Part shown: in pieces, positions 45,585-54,692 of the stretch
Numbering within the stretch: position 1 is the first letter of the stretch
Layout of the letters: every line of letters starts with the position of its first letter
Source: Mesorhizobium carmichaelinearum
Lineage (GTDB): Bacteria > Pseudomonadota > Alphaproteobacteria > Rhizobiales > Rhizobiaceae
DNA length: 64,000 nucleotides
Reading direction: 5' to 3'
Assembly (NCBI RefSeq): GCF_900199455.1
Contig: NZ_FZQR01000002.1
Coordinates: 434,001-498,000 of the forward strand
Translations under genes and position numbers: made by a program
The notes under the pieces: generated by a model
The model's database searches: none
What the model was told of the DNA's origin: nothing
Seen by the model: only the letters and a program-made list of their open reading frames with translations

Positions 45585-47308
45585 CCGAGACCAGACGCAA
45601 ACTGCGGTCCGAAGCCTGGTTCGGCGGTGAAGGCAAGAACGCCTTCATGCACCGCAGCTGGATGAAGAACCAGGGCATCCCGGCCGACGCCTTCGACGGT
45701 CGCCCGGTGATCGGCATCTGCAACACCTGGTCGGAACTGACGCCATGCAATGCCCATTTGCGGTTGCTCGCCGATCACGTCAAGCGCGGCGTCTATGAGG
45801 CCGGCGGCCTGCCGCTGGAGTTTCCGGTGATGTCGCTGGGCGAGAGCAACATGCGCCCGACCGCCATGCTGTTTCGCAATCTGGTCAGCATGGATGTCGA
45901 AGAATCCATTCGCGGCAATCCGATCGACGGCGTCATCCTGCTGGTCGGCTGCGACAAGACCACGCCGGCGCTGTTGATGGGGGCTGCCTCGTGCAACCTG
46001 CCGACCATCACCGTCTCCGGCGGGCCGATGCTCAACGGTAAATTCCGCGGGCAGGATATCGGCTCGGGCACACATGTCTGGAAATTCGCCGAAGAGGTGA
46101 AGGCCGGCCGCATGCCGGTCGCCGACTTCCTTGCCGCAGAACAGGGCCAGAGCCGGTCGGCCGGCAGTTGCATGACGATGGGCACGGCCTCGACCATGGC
46201 CAGCATGGTGGAAGCACTCGGCATCGGCATGCCGGACAACGCCGCGATCCCGGCGGTGGATTCGCGCCGTGGCGTGCTCGCCCAGATGGCCGGACGCCAG
46301 ATCGTCGATCTCGTGCGCCGCGACGTGACGATTGCGCAGATCCTGACCAGGGAGGCGTTCGAGAATGCCATTCGCGTCAATGGCGCGATCGGCGGCTCGA
46401 CCAACGCGGTGCTGCATCTGATCGCCATCGCCAACCGGGTCGGCGTCGATCTCAGCCTCGAGGACTGGGACCGCCTTGGCCGCGACGTTCCAACTATTGT
46501 CGACCTGATGCCGTCGGGCCGGTTCCTGATGGAAGATTTCTACTATGCCGGGGGGCTAGCTGCGGTCATGGCGTCGCTTGATGAAGTGGGGCTTCTTCAT
46601 CGCGACGTCATGACCGTCAGCGACAAGACGATCGGTGAATTGATCGACGGCGCGCCCAACTATAATCGCGAGGTGATCCGGCCGCTGAGCGAGCCGCTGA
46701 CCGAACAAGGCGGCATCTCGATCCTGCGCGGCAATCTGGCGCCCAACGGCGCCGTCATCAAGCCGTCGGCGGCAACGCCCGAACTGATGCAGCATCGCGG
46801 CAAGGCCGTCGTCTTCGAGAACATCGAGCATTACTACGCCCGCATCGACGATCCCGACCTGGACATCGACGCCTCCTCGGTGATGGTGCTGAAGAACTGC
46901 GGCCCGCGCGGCTATCCCGGCATGGCCGAGGTCGGCAACATGCCGCTGCCGGCGAAGCTGCTAAAGCAGGGCGTCTCCGACATGGTGCGCATTTCGGACG
47001 CGCGCATGAGCGGCACCGCCTACGGCACGGTGGTGCTGCATGTGGCGCCGGAGGCTGCGGCAGGTGGCGCACTGGCGCTGGTGCGCGACGGCGATCTCAT
47101 CGAACTCGATGTCGTCGGCCGCCGGCTTGAGTTGCTGGTCTCGGACGAGGAACTGGCGATCCGCCGCCGCGACTGGCAGCCGCCGGCGCCGCCCGAAGGC
47201 GGCTACCAGAGCCTCTATGTCGAGCGCGTGCTGCAGGCCGACAAGGGCTGCGATTTCGACTTCCTCGTCGGCCGGCGCGATGCCGGCATCCCACGGCATT
47301 CCCACTAG
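45581..47308 (+). CDS. IlvD/Edd family sugar-acid dehydratase
   Basis: A 575-residue iron-sulfur dehydratase. Three Cys-containing motifs provide the cluster: GICNTWSELTPCN near residue 46, VGCDKTTPALLMGAAS near 126, and SAGSCMTMGTASTMA near 197. This pattern and the overall length match the aldonate branch (L-arabonate, D-xylonate or related sugar acids) rather than branched-chain dihydroxy-acid dehydratase, which is also in the family. It removes water from an aldonic acid to give a 2-keto-3-deoxy acid. The start is a GTG overlapping the regulator stop. With the SDR and AraD1-like genes downstream it forms an oxidative sugar pathway. Confidence 0.92.
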   Translation: MTETRRKLRSEAWFGGEGKNAFMHRSWMKNQGIPADAFDGRPVIGICNTWSELTPCNAHLRLLADHVKRGVYEAGGLPLEFPVMSLGESNMRPTAMLFRNLVSMDVEESIRGNPIDGVILLVGCDKTTPALLMGAASCNLPTITVSGGPMLNGKFRGQDIGSGTHVWKFAEEVKAGRMPVADFLAAEQGQSRSAGSCMTMGTASTMASMVEALGIGMPDNAAIPAVDSRRGVLAQMAGRQIVDLVRRDVTIAQILTREAFENAIRVNGAIGGSTNAVLHLIAIANRVGVDLSLEDWDRLGRDVPTIVDLMPSGRFLMEDFYYAGGLAAVMASLDEVGLLHRDVMTVSDKTIGELIDGAPNYNREVIRPLSEPLTEQGGISILRGNLAPNGAVIKPSAATPELMQHRGKAVVFENIEHYYARIDDPDLDIDASSVMVLKNCGPRGYPGMAEVGNMPLPAKLLKQGVSDMVRISDARMSGTAYGTVVLHVAPEAAAGGALALVRDGDLIELDVVGRRLELLVSDEELAIRRRDWQPPAPPEGGYQSLYVERVLQADKGCDFDFLVGRRDAGIPRHSH

Positions 47309-47320
47309 GATAGGCGCGCA

Positions 47321-48100
47321 ATGACGGATCCGATCGGCAGCTACGCGACCTATCCCAGCCTCAAGGGCCGCAGCATCTTCATCACCGGCGGCGGCAGCGG
47401 CATCGGCGAAAGCCTGGTGCGGCATTTCTGCGCGCAAGGCAGCCGCGTCGCCTTCGTCGATCTGGCCGAGGAACCATCCCGGCTGCTCGTCGATTCAATC
47501 GCTGCCGAAGGACATAGCGCGCCGCTGTTCATTCCTTGCGACCTGCGCGATGTCGAGCAGTTGCAGGCGGCAATCGTGCAAGCGATGCAGCACAATGGCC
47601 CGATCCAGGTGCTGTGCAATAATGCCGGCAATGACGACCGCCATCAGACCAAGGACGTGACGGTCGCTTACTGGGACGACCGCATGGCGGTCAATCTGCG
47701 CCACCAGTTCTTTGCAGCACAAGCGGTGCGCCCGCAGATGAGCGCGCTGGGCGGTGGCTCGATCATCAATTTCGGCTCAATCACCTGGATGGTCGGCGAT
47801 CCCGATTGCCCGGCCTATGTCACCGCGAAAGCCGCTGTCTACGGCATGACGCGGGCGCTGGCCCGCGAACTCGGTCCCGAGCGCATCCGCGTCAACTGCA
47901 TGGTGCCGGGCTGGGTGATGACCGAGCGCCAGATGCGGCTGTGGCTGAACCCGGCCGGCGAGCGCCAGATCGCGGAGAGGCAGTGCCTGCCCGACCGGCT
48001 GCAGCCCTCCGACATTGCGCGCATGGCGCTGTTCCTCGCCGCCGACGACAGCCTGATGTGCACGAGCCAGCAGTTCATTGTCGATGCGGGCTGGGTGTGA
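47321..48100 (+). CDS. SDR family oxidoreductase
   Basis: A 259-residue classical short-chain dehydrogenase. The cofactor motif FITGGGSGIGESL is near residue 20 and LCNNAGND near 96. The catalytic Ser is in NFGSITWMVG near 148, and the YxxxK pair in PAYVTAKAAVYG near 164. The Asp after the second strand (VAFVDLAEE) suggests NAD preference. In this operon it probably oxidises the aldose to its lactone, before the dehydratase step. It starts 12 bases after the dehydratase gene. Confidence 0.9.
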   Translation: MTDPIGSYATYPSLKGRSIFITGGGSGIGESLVRHFCAQGSRVAFVDLAEEPSRLLVDSIAAEGHSAPLFIPCDLRDVEQLQAAIVQAMQHNGPIQVLCNNAGNDDRHQTKDVTVAYWDDRMAVNLRHQFFAAQAVRPQMSALGGGSIINFGSITWMVGDPDCPAYVTAKAAVYGMTRALARELGPERIRVNCMVPGWVMTERQMRLWLNPAGERQIAERQCLPDRLQPSDIARMALFLAADDSLMCTSQQFIVDAGWV

Positions 48101-48132
48101 CCCGCACGGCTCCAAGGGAAGAAGGTAGTCTC

Positions 48133-49131
48133 ATGCGTCTTGTTCAGTTCAGAATGCCCGATGGCAGCAGGCGGGTCGGCCGCGTCTCCGATGACGGCAA
48201 CCACCTGCATCCGCTCGACGAGACCGGCAGCGTACTGGAACTCGCCGAAGCGGCAATTGCCGAGGGCACTTCCATTGCATCGCTGGTCGAAAAGCGGACC
48301 GGCACCGCGACAGTCGACTATGACGCGGTGCTGCGCGATGGCCGTGTGCTCGCTCCTGTCGACCATCCGGAGCCGGCGCGCTTTCTGGTCACCGGAACCG
48401 GCCTGACCCACACCGGAAGTGCTGCCGCACGCAACCAGATGCATGTTCTGACCCATGGCGAAGGTGCCGACGAATCCGATTCCCTGAAAATCTTCCGCAT
48501 GGGGCTGGAGGGCGGCAAGCCTGGCGCTGGCAAGATCGGCGTCCAGCCGGAGTGGTTCTTCAAGGGCGTCGGCACCTGCGTTGTGCCGCCAGGTGCCGAG
48601 CTGCCGATGCCGGCATTCGCGAAAGCCGGGGCAGAGGAAGCCGAGATCGTCGGGCTTTATCTCAATGGGCCGGATGGCCATCCCTATCGCATCGGCTATG
48701 CGCTCGGAAACGAATATTCCGACCACGTGACGGAGGGCGAGAACTACCTCTACCTCGCGCATTCCAAGCTTCGCTCCTGCTCGATCGGTCCGGAACTGCT
48801 GGTCGGCGACCTGCCCGAAGAGGTGCGCGGCCATTCCCGCATCCTGCGCGACGGCACCGTCATCTGGGAGCAGGAGTTCCTGTCAGGCGAAGCGCACATG
48901 TCGCACGCGATCGCCAATCTCGAGCACTTCCATTTCCGCTACCCGATGCACCGCCGGGCGGGCGACCTGCACGCCTATTTCTTCGGTGCGGCGGTGATGA
49001 GCTACGCCTCCGGCGTCAAGACGGCCTCCGGCGACGAGTATGAAATCCAGGCACAGACATTCGGCAAGCCACTGCGCAACCGGATGGTGTCGGTGCCGGA
49101 CGAGGGACTGGTCACCGTCACCCCGCTGTGA
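48133..49131 (+). CDS. AraD1 family (FAH-fold) sugar-acid enzyme
   Basis: A 332-residue protein of the AraD1 family, which shares the fumarylacetoacetate-hydrolase fold. Typical stretches are FLVTGTGLTHTGSAAARNQ near residue 89, FRMGLEGGKPGAGKIGVQPE near 122, and YLYLAHSKLRSCSIGPELLV near 206. Members work on 2-keto-3-deoxy sugar acids, for example as 2-keto-3-deoxy-L-arabonate dehydratases. Directly after an aldonate dehydratase, this role fits. The start ATG at 48133 (MRLVQFRMPDGS) follows GAAGGTAG; a longer frame upstream would run inside the SDR gene. Confidence 0.88.
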   Translation: MRLVQFRMPDGSRRVGRVSDDGNHLHPLDETGSVLELAEAAIAEGTSIASLVEKRTGTATVDYDAVLRDGRVLAPVDHPEPARFLVTGTGLTHTGSAAARNQMHVLTHGEGADESDSLKIFRMGLEGGKPGAGKIGVQPEWFFKGVGTCVVPPGAELPMPAFAKAGAEEAEIVGLYLNGPDGHPYRIGYALGNEYSDHVTEGENYLYLAHSKLRSCSIGPELLVGDLPEEVRGHSRILRDGTVIWEQEFLSGEAHMSHAIANLEHFHFRYPMHRRAGDLHAYFFGAAVMSYASGVKTASGDEYEIQAQTFGKPLRNRMVSVPDEGLVTVTPL

Positions 49132-49183
49132 CGGCAAAGGTCCGGAATTCACGGTCCACCAGAACGACAATGGGAGATTGAAA

Positions 49184-50209
49184 ATGGGACTGAAGAAAGC
49201 GTTTCTAAGACTGGCGACACTCGGGCTCGGCATCGGCCTGATGACCTCGGCGGCGCTGGCCGCGAACCTGCGCGTGCTGGCCTGGGACGGCTACGCCGAC
49301 CCGGACTGGGTCAAGGACTTCACCGCCACCACCGGCATCGGCGTCGATGTCGTCTTCATCGGCAGCGATGACGAGATTTGGGCCAAGATCAAGGGCAGCG
49401 AAGGCCAGGATTTCGACGTCTTCGCCGTCAACACCGCCCAGTTGCAGCGGTACATCAAGGCCGACCTGGTGTCGCCGATCGATATCACGAAGCTGTCGAA
49501 CCAGAAGGACGTGCTGCCGCGCTTCCGCGATCTGTCGCAGGTCAGCGGCGACACCAAGGACGGCAAGGTCTACGGCATTCCATTCTGCTTCGATTCCATC
49601 GGGCTGATCTACGACACCGACAAGGTCAAGCCTGCGCCGACCTCGATGTCGGTGCTCTGGGATCCGGCCTACAAGGGCAAGATCCTGGCCTATGATAATG
49701 GCGAGCACAATTTCTCGTTCACCGCCCTGACGCTCGGCTACAAGGACCCGTTCAACCTCGACGCGGAGCAGATGGCCGCGGTCAAGGCCAAACTGGTCGA
49801 GCTCAAGCGCAACGTGCTGAGCTTCTACACCACTGCCGACGAGGCGCAGCAGATCTACCAGAACAATGACGTTGCCCTGATCTGGGCCAATTACGGCCAG
49901 CAGCAGGTCAAGGCGCTGCAGAAGATCGGCGCCCATGTCGCCTACGTCAATCCGAGCGAGGGCGCGCTGGCCTGGCTCGACAATTGGGTCATCTCCAAGG
50001 GTGCCCGCGACACTGCGGCGGCCGAGAAATGGATCGACTTCATGCTGACGAAGAAGGTCAGCGGCGCGCTTTCCGAGCGCACCGGCTTCGGCAACACCGT
50101 GGTCGAGTCGAGCAGCGCCGGCGGCAATGACAAGCTGGTCTGGCTCAACAATGTCGAGGACCCGCTCAAGCGCTCGGATCTGTGGAACGAGATCAAGGCG
50201 ACGCCCTGA
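49184..50209 (+). CDS. ABC substrate-binding protein, spermidine/putrescine (PotD) family
   Basis: A 341-residue periplasmic binding protein. The signal peptide is MGLKKAFLRLATLGLGIGL with probable cleavage after ALA near residue 26. The mature protein starts NLRVLAWDGYADPDWVKDF, the PotD-like opening. The ATG at 49184 follows GGGAG. PotD relatives bind polyamines, but also many other compounds. The operon encodes sugar-acid enzymes, so a sugar acid or sugar is a more likely ligand than a polyamine. The acidic residues that grip polyamines cannot be judged without alignment. A perfect stem-loop follows the stop codon. Confidence 0.9.
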   Translation: MGLKKAFLRLATLGLGIGLMTSAALAANLRVLAWDGYADPDWVKDFTATTGIGVDVVFIGSDDEIWAKIKGSEGQDFDVFAVNTAQLQRYIKADLVSPIDITKLSNQKDVLPRFRDLSQVSGDTKDGKVYGIPFCFDSIGLIYDTDKVKPAPTSMSVLWDPAYKGKILAYDNGEHNFSFTALTLGYKDPFNLDAEQMAAVKAKLVELKRNVLSFYTTADEAQQIYQNNDVALIWANYGQQQVKALQKIGAHVAYVNPSEGALAWLDNWVISKGARDTAAAEKWIDFMLTKKVSGALSERTGFGNTVVESSSAGGNDKLVWLNNVEDPLKRSDLWNEIKATP

Positions 50210-50238
50210 TCCTTTCCGCAGCCTGACTTCGAAGGACC

Positions 50239-50265
50239 CGGCGGTCCGGACATTCCGGACCGCCG
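50239..50265 (+). terminator. Perfect 12-bp stem-loop after the PotD-like gene
   Basis: CGGCGGTCCGGA (50239-50250) and TCCGGACCGCCG (50254-50265) are exact complements around a 3-base loop, starting 30 bases after the binding-protein stop and ending 21 bases before the ATPase start. There is no T-tract. Position and strength match a 3-prime stabilising or partial-termination hairpin that raises the amount of binding protein. Confidence 0.7.
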
Positions 50266-50286
50266 CAGCGTATGCGAGAATAGCCT

Positions 50287-51390
50287 ATGAACCTGAACAC
50301 CGACCTGCTGACGCTGCGGTCCGTCTCGAAATCCTACGGCACGGTTCCCGTGCTGCACGACATCGACCTGTCGATCAAGGACGGCGAGTTCCTGACCGTG
50401 CTTGGACCATCGGGATCCGGCAAGACCACGGTGCTGCGGCTGATCGGCGGGCTGGAACCGCTGACCGCGGGCGAGATCCGCCTCGACGGCCAGGATATCA
50501 GCCGCATGCCGATCAACAGGCGGCCGTTCAACACCGTGTTCCAGGACTATGCGCTGTTCCCGCATATGACCGTTTCCGGCAATGTCGGCTATGGGCTTTC
50601 GGTGCGCCATATCCAGCGCAAGGAGATCGCGCGCCGCGTCGCGGAAGCGCTGGAACTGGTGCAGCTCGGACGTTTCGCCGACCGCTTCCCAGCACAGCTT
50701 TCCGGAGGCCAGCGCCAACGCGTCGCGCTCGCCCGCGCGCTGATCTGCCAGCCGCGCCTGATCCTGCTTGACGAACCGCTGGCCGCTCTCGACCTAGAGC
50801 TACGCCGGCAGATGCAGGAATTCCTGAAATCCATCCAGCGCGAGATCAAGACCACCTTCCTGTTCGTCACCCACGACCAGGAAGAAGCGATCGGCATGGC
50901 CGACCGGATCTGCGTCATGCAGGCCGGCCATATCCGCCAGCTTGGTACGCCGCACGAGCTCTACTACAAGCCGAATTGCGAGTTCGTGGCGCGCTTCTTC
51001 GGGGAGAACAATCTGGTGGCTGGAAAGCTCGGTCCCGTCCAGGGCGAGCAGCGGCCGATCGAGACGGCACTTGGCCGCCTGATCTGCTCGATCAGCGACC
51101 AGCTCCATCTGAAGACTGCCCCGGATGGCGCCAGCGCCTTCGCGGCATTCCGTCCCGAGGCCTTGCGTCTTGCGGATGCGACGGACAGCGGCAACCGTTT
51201 TTCCGGCACCATCGCCGACCTGGCCTTTGCCGGCTCATCTACCGTTGCCACCGTAACGGCGGGTGCGGACACTGCAGTGCAACGCCTGCGGCTGCGCATG
51301 CCGAGCCGGATCGACGGCAGCGCGCTCAAGTCCGGCGAGACGGTCTCGCTTTCGTTTGCGCCGCATGAAGGCCATCTGGTGCTGGCATGA
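50287..51390 (+). CDS. ABC transporter ATPase, PotA family
   Basis: A 367-residue ATPase. Walker A GPSGSGKTT is near residue 39, the signature LSGGQRQRVALARAL near 137, and Walker B LILLDEPLAALDLEL near 157, followed by the switch His in FVTHDQEEA. The C-terminal third is a TOBE domain (FAAFRPEALRLAD near 290). PotA-type ATPases drive spermidine/putrescine, 2-aminoethylphosphonate and related importers. It is followed by two permease genes, each joined by an ATGA overlap. Confidence 0.93.
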   Translation: MNLNTDLLTLRSVSKSYGTVPVLHDIDLSIKDGEFLTVLGPSGSGKTTVLRLIGGLEPLTAGEIRLDGQDISRMPINRRPFNTVFQDYALFPHMTVSGNVGYGLSVRHIQRKEIARRVAEALELVQLGRFADRFPAQLSGGQRQRVALARALICQPRLILLDEPLAALDLELRRQMQEFLKSIQREIKTTFLFVTHDQEEAIGMADRICVMQAGHIRQLGTPHELYYKPNCEFVARFFGENNLVAGKLGPVQGEQRPIETALGRLICSISDQLHLKTAPDGASAFAAFRPEALRLADATDSGNRFSGTIADLAFAGSSTVATVTAGADTAVQRLRLRMPSRIDGSALKSGETVSLSFAPHEGHLVLA

Positions 51391-52259
51391 GCGTGGCCGC
51401 CACGACGCAGCCCGCGGAAAAGCGTTTGTCGCTGCTGGTGACGGTGCTGGCTTTCGCCTTGCCGGTGATCTTCGTCCTGGTGCCGCTGGCGATCTTCCTG
51501 GTCTACAGTTTCTTCAGCGTCGACCAGGGCACGATCGTCTTCGCGCCGACGCTGGGCAACTATGCCAGGTTCTTCACCGACCCGATCTTCCTGCCGGTGT
51601 TCTGGAACACCATCGTGCTGTGCGTGTCGGTGGCCGTGATCTGCATCCTGCTCGCCTATCCCGCCGCCTATTTCCTGACGACGCTCAAGGGGCGGTGGCG
51701 CTACGCCTTGCTGATGCTGCTTCTGGTGCCGCTCTTGATGAGCTACGTCATCAAGATCTACGCGATCCGCAGCATCCTCGGCCTCAACGGCTTCCTCAAC
51801 AAGGCGCTAGTGGCGCTCGGCATCCTGGATCAGCCGTCGACGCTTTTCGTCTTCAACATGAACGCTATCCTGTTGACGCTGAGCCTGCTTTTGATCCCCT
51901 TCGCCATCCTGCCGATCTTCCTGTCGCTGGAGCGGATTCCGCAGACCTTGCTGCGCGCTTCCGACGATCTTGGCGCGAGCGGCCTGCAGACATTCCTGCG
52001 CATCACCTTGCCGCTCAGCCTGCCCGGCGTCGCCTCGGCGGCAAGCTTCGTCTTCGTGCTGGCGATCGGCGATTTCCTGACGCCGCAGATGGTCGGCGGG
52101 ATCAGCGGCTTCACCTTCGGCCGCATCCTCTACAGCCAGTTCGGCACGGCCTATAACTGGCCGTTCGGCGCCGCACTCTCGGTGGCGCTGGCGATCGTGG
52201 TGATCTGCGCCATCCTCATCGGCGAACGCTTCGGGCGCAACCGGGGAACGTCGATATGA
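51387..52259 (+). CDS. ABC permease, PotB family
   Basis: A 290-residue permease with six hydrophobic segments, the first at about residues 20-43. It keeps family features such as YPAAYFLTTLKGRWRYALLM near 90, SLERIPQTLLRASDDLGAS (the EAA loop) near 177, and ATPase-docking residues after it. The start ATG overlaps the ATPase stop in an ATGA. It pairs with the PotC-like permease encoded next. Confidence 0.92.
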   Translation: MSVAATTQPAEKRLSLLVTVLAFALPVIFVLVPLAIFLVYSFFSVDQGTIVFAPTLGNYARFFTDPIFLPVFWNTIVLCVSVAVICILLAYPAAYFLTTLKGRWRYALLMLLLVPLLMSYVIKIYAIRSILGLNGFLNKALVALGILDQPSTLFVFNMNAILLTLSLLLIPFAILPIFLSLERIPQTLLRASDDLGASGLQTFLRITLPLSLPGVASAASFVFVLAIGDFLTPQMVGGISGFTFGRILYSQFGTAYNWPFGAALSVALAIVVICAILIGERFGRNRGTSI

Positions 52260-53056
52260 ACGCCCTGCCCCGGCCCTCCACCATCTTCCTGGCCGCGATC
52301 ACGACGCTGGTCGCGGTGTTGCTCTACAGCCCACTGTTCGTGCCTATCGTGTCGTCGTTCTTCACGGTTTCGCATGGCAATGTCGACTGGTCTTCGCCAA
52401 CCCTCTCAACCTATGTCGCACTGGCCGAAAACCACGACATATTGGCCGCCTTGCGCACCACGCTGATCGTCGGCGTTTGCACCGTCGTGCTTTCGGTGGT
52501 CAGCGGAACGCTGCTGGCGCTCTATTATCACGGGCGCCGCTCGGGACGCTCGATCCTGCAGTTCATCATCTTCCTGCCGTTCCTGATGCCGCCGATCATC
52601 AGCGGCCTGGCGCTGCTGATCTTCTTCCGCGAGATCGGTCTCGAGCGCTCGCTGTTGACGGTCGTCATCGGGCACACCGTTTTCGTGCTGGCGATCGTCT
52701 ACCGCACCGTGCTGATGCGGCTGCAGTCGATGAGCCGCACGCTGGTCGAAGCCTCCTACGATCTCGGCGCCACGGGCTGGCAGACCTTCTGGCGCATCAT
52801 CCTGCCGAACCTGTCGAGCGCCATGGTGGGCGGCGCCATCCTGGCCTTCGCGCTGTCATTCGACGAAACGATGATCACCATCCTGGTCACCGGCACACAG
52901 AGCACGCTGCCGGTCCGATTGTGGGCGATGATGCGGCTTGGCTTCTCGCCCGACATCAATGCGTTGGTCGCACTGATCCTGATGTTCACCGTGCTGCTCT
53001 GCGTGCTCGCCGCCCGCTTTCTGATCCCCAGGCAGATGGCGACGGAACGAACCTGA
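52256..53056 (+). CDS. ABC permease, PotC family
   Basis: A 266-residue permease with six hydrophobic segments. The EAA loop reads TLVEASYDLGATGWQTFWRI near residues 162-181, and ILAFALSFDETMITILVTG near 197 is the PotC-specific segment. ATGA overlap with the PotB-like gene. It is the last gene of the GntR-dehydratase-transporter operon; the next gene is convergent 25 bases away, with no evident hairpin between them. Confidence 0.92.
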   Translation: MNALPRPSTIFLAAITTLVAVLLYSPLFVPIVSSFFTVSHGNVDWSSPTLSTYVALAENHDILAALRTTLIVGVCTVVLSVVSGTLLALYYHGRRSGRSILQFIIFLPFLMPPIISGLALLIFFREIGLERSLLTVVIGHTVFVLAIVYRTVLMRLQSMSRTLVEASYDLGATGWQTFWRIILPNLSSAMVGGAILAFALSFDETMITILVTGTQSTLPVRLWAMMRLGFSPDINALVALILMFTVLLCVLAARFLIPRQMATERT

Positions 53057-53081
53057 GTGCCGGCTTACAGGGCGACACTTA

Positions 53082-54479
53082 TCATCGGGCCATTGGATCG
53101 AGATCGAAGACACGCCCCGGATTGAGGATGTTCCTCGGGTCGAGTGCCGTCTTCAGCCGCCGCATCGTGGCGATCTCGGCATCGCTGCGAACCAGATGCA
53201 GCCACTGTTTCTTGTCGAGGCCGATGCCATGCTCGGCCGAAACGCCACCGCCCGCCGCCGCCACGCCGCGATAGATGATGCCGTAGGCCGCCGCCGGATC
53301 CGCCGTCAGGACCTGATAGTGCAGATTGCCGTCGCCGAGATGGCCGAAGACATAGATGTCGGCGCCGGGATCCACGGCATGAATGGCGGCGTCGGCTTCC
53401 TGCAGGAACGCGCCCATGCGCGCCAGCGGGATACTGATGTCGACGCCTATCAGGCCTTTGATCGAAAACAGGACGCGATTGGCGTCTTCCCGGACATCCC
53501 ACAGCGCACGGAATTCACGCGGCGACTGCGAGACGACGACATCGTCGACCACGCCGTCCTCGACCGCCTGCATCAGGACCTCGGCGAAGCGTTCACCGTC
53601 GCGCTCGGGCTCGCTGCCCTGGATTTCGGCCAGCACATAGACGGGTGAGCCTGCCGGCAACGGTGCCGGCATAGCCATGCTGGCGGCCATGACGTCATAG
53701 AGCGGTGCGAAATTGACCTCATAGGCTGACAATAACGGGCCGAGCTTTTGCCGCAGCAGCCCCAGCAAGGCGATCGCCGCGTCGAGCGAAGCGAGCGCGC
53801 AAAAGGCGTTCACCTCGGAGGCCGGTTTCGGATGCAGCCGGAGCGCGGCGCGGGTGACGACGCCAAGCGTGCCTTCCGCGCCGACGAAGAGCTGGCCGAG
53901 GTCGTAGCCGGAATTGTCCTTGGGCAGGCCCTTAAGCGAGGACAGCACGCTGCCATCGGCAAGCACCGCCTCCAGCCCCAGCACCTGCGCCCGGTACATG
54001 CCGTAGCGCAGCACGCGGATGCCGCCGGCATTGGTGGCGATGTTGCCGCCGACGGTGGCCGAACCGCGCGCGCCGATGTCGACACCGAACATCAGCCCGG
54101 CACTATCGGCCGCCTCCTGCACCGCCTGCAGCGTCGCACCGGCGTCGGCGACGATGCTGGCGGCTTGACTGTCCGGCGTGGCGAGGCCGGTCATGCGCTC
54201 CAGCGACAGCACGATCTCGCCCGGCTGGACGCGTGTGCCGCCGGCCAGTCCGGTGCGGCCGCCCTGGACGACGACCGGTTGGCCGACAGCATTGCACCCG
54301 GCGAGTGCCGCCGCGACACCGACGGTATCGCGCGGGCGCAGCACCACTTCGGGCAGTGCGCCAAGCTTGCCGTCGGGATCGTCGCGATAGCGCTGGTCGA
54401 CATCAGAGCCGGCGAGCACGCCGCCGGCGCCCAGCCGATCGCCTAGGGCGGAGAGAAGTCGTTGCGTTTCGGGCGACAT
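53082..54479 (-). CDS. FAD-linked oxidase, GlcD/D-lactate dehydrogenase type
   Basis: A 465-residue flavoprotein of the vanillyl-alcohol-oxidase/PCMH fold. The FAD-binding domain shows VVVQGGRTGLAGGTRVQPGE near residue 70 and RGSATVGGNIATNAGG near 133. The C-terminal FAD-oxidase domain has IYVFGHLGDGNLHYQVL near 375 and VSAEHGIGLDKKQWL near 415. Such enzymes oxidise 2-hydroxy acids (D-lactate, glycolate, D-2-hydroxyglutarate) and pass electrons to the quinone pool or electron-transfer flavoprotein. No GlcE or GlcF partner is adjacent, so a single-subunit D-2-hydroxyacid dehydrogenase is most likely. The start ATG at 54477-54479 (MSPETQRLLSAL) is used. Confidence 0.88.
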   Translation of the reverse strand: MSPETQRLLSALGDRLGAGGVLAGSDVDQRYRDDPDGKLGALPEVVLRPRDTVGVAAALAGCNAVGQPVVVQGGRTGLAGGTRVQPGEIVLSLERMTGLATPDSQAASIVADAGATLQAVQEAADSAGLMFGVDIGARGSATVGGNIATNAGGIRVLRYGMYRAQVLGLEAVLADGSVLSSLKGLPKDNSGYDLGQLFVGAEGTLGVVTRAALRLHPKPASEVNAFCALASLDAAIALLGLLRQKLGPLLSAYEVNFAPLYDVMAASMAMPAPLPAGSPVYVLAEIQGSEPERDGERFAEVLMQAVEDGVVDDVVVSQSPREFRALWDVREDANRVLFSIKGLIGVDISIPLARMGAFLQEADAAIHAVDPGADIYVFGHLGDGNLHYQVLTADPAAAYGIIYRGVAAAGGGVSAEHGIGLDKKQWLHLVRSDAEIATMRRLKTALDPRNILNPGRVFDLDPMAR

Positions 54480-54641
54480 CGGGCTCAGGCGCCTGTGTGG
54501 CGAAGCGCATCGTCGGCATCCGCCGACCGGATGGCCCGATGAGTATTTCCGTCCGACACGCTCGCCATCCCTCAATTGCAGCCGGCCGATCCTATTCGGG
54601 ATCGCCTGCCGTGCAAGCGATATCGGCCTGTCTAAGCGATG

Positions 54642-54677
54642 CCGGCATCAATCGCGATGTGACGCGATTGATGCCGG
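54642..54677 (-). terminator. Perfect 15-bp stem-loop after a binding-protein gene
   Basis: CCGGCATCAATCGCG (54642-54656) and CGCGATTGATGCCGG (54663-54677) are exact complements around a 6-base loop. On the minus strand it begins 15 bases after the stop of the Leu/Ile/Val-type binding-protein gene, and it is the only strong structure in the 213-base gap before the GlcD-type gene. No T-run follows. It is the probable end of the six-gene operon that starts at 59050. Confidence 0.75.
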
Positions 54678-54692
54678 AAGAGTTGCGCGGCC

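Noticed and set aside
49184..53056. True spermidine/putrescine importer
   Set aside because: The family match is real but broad. Position inside a sugar-acid operon makes a polyamine cargo unlikely, so I name only the family.
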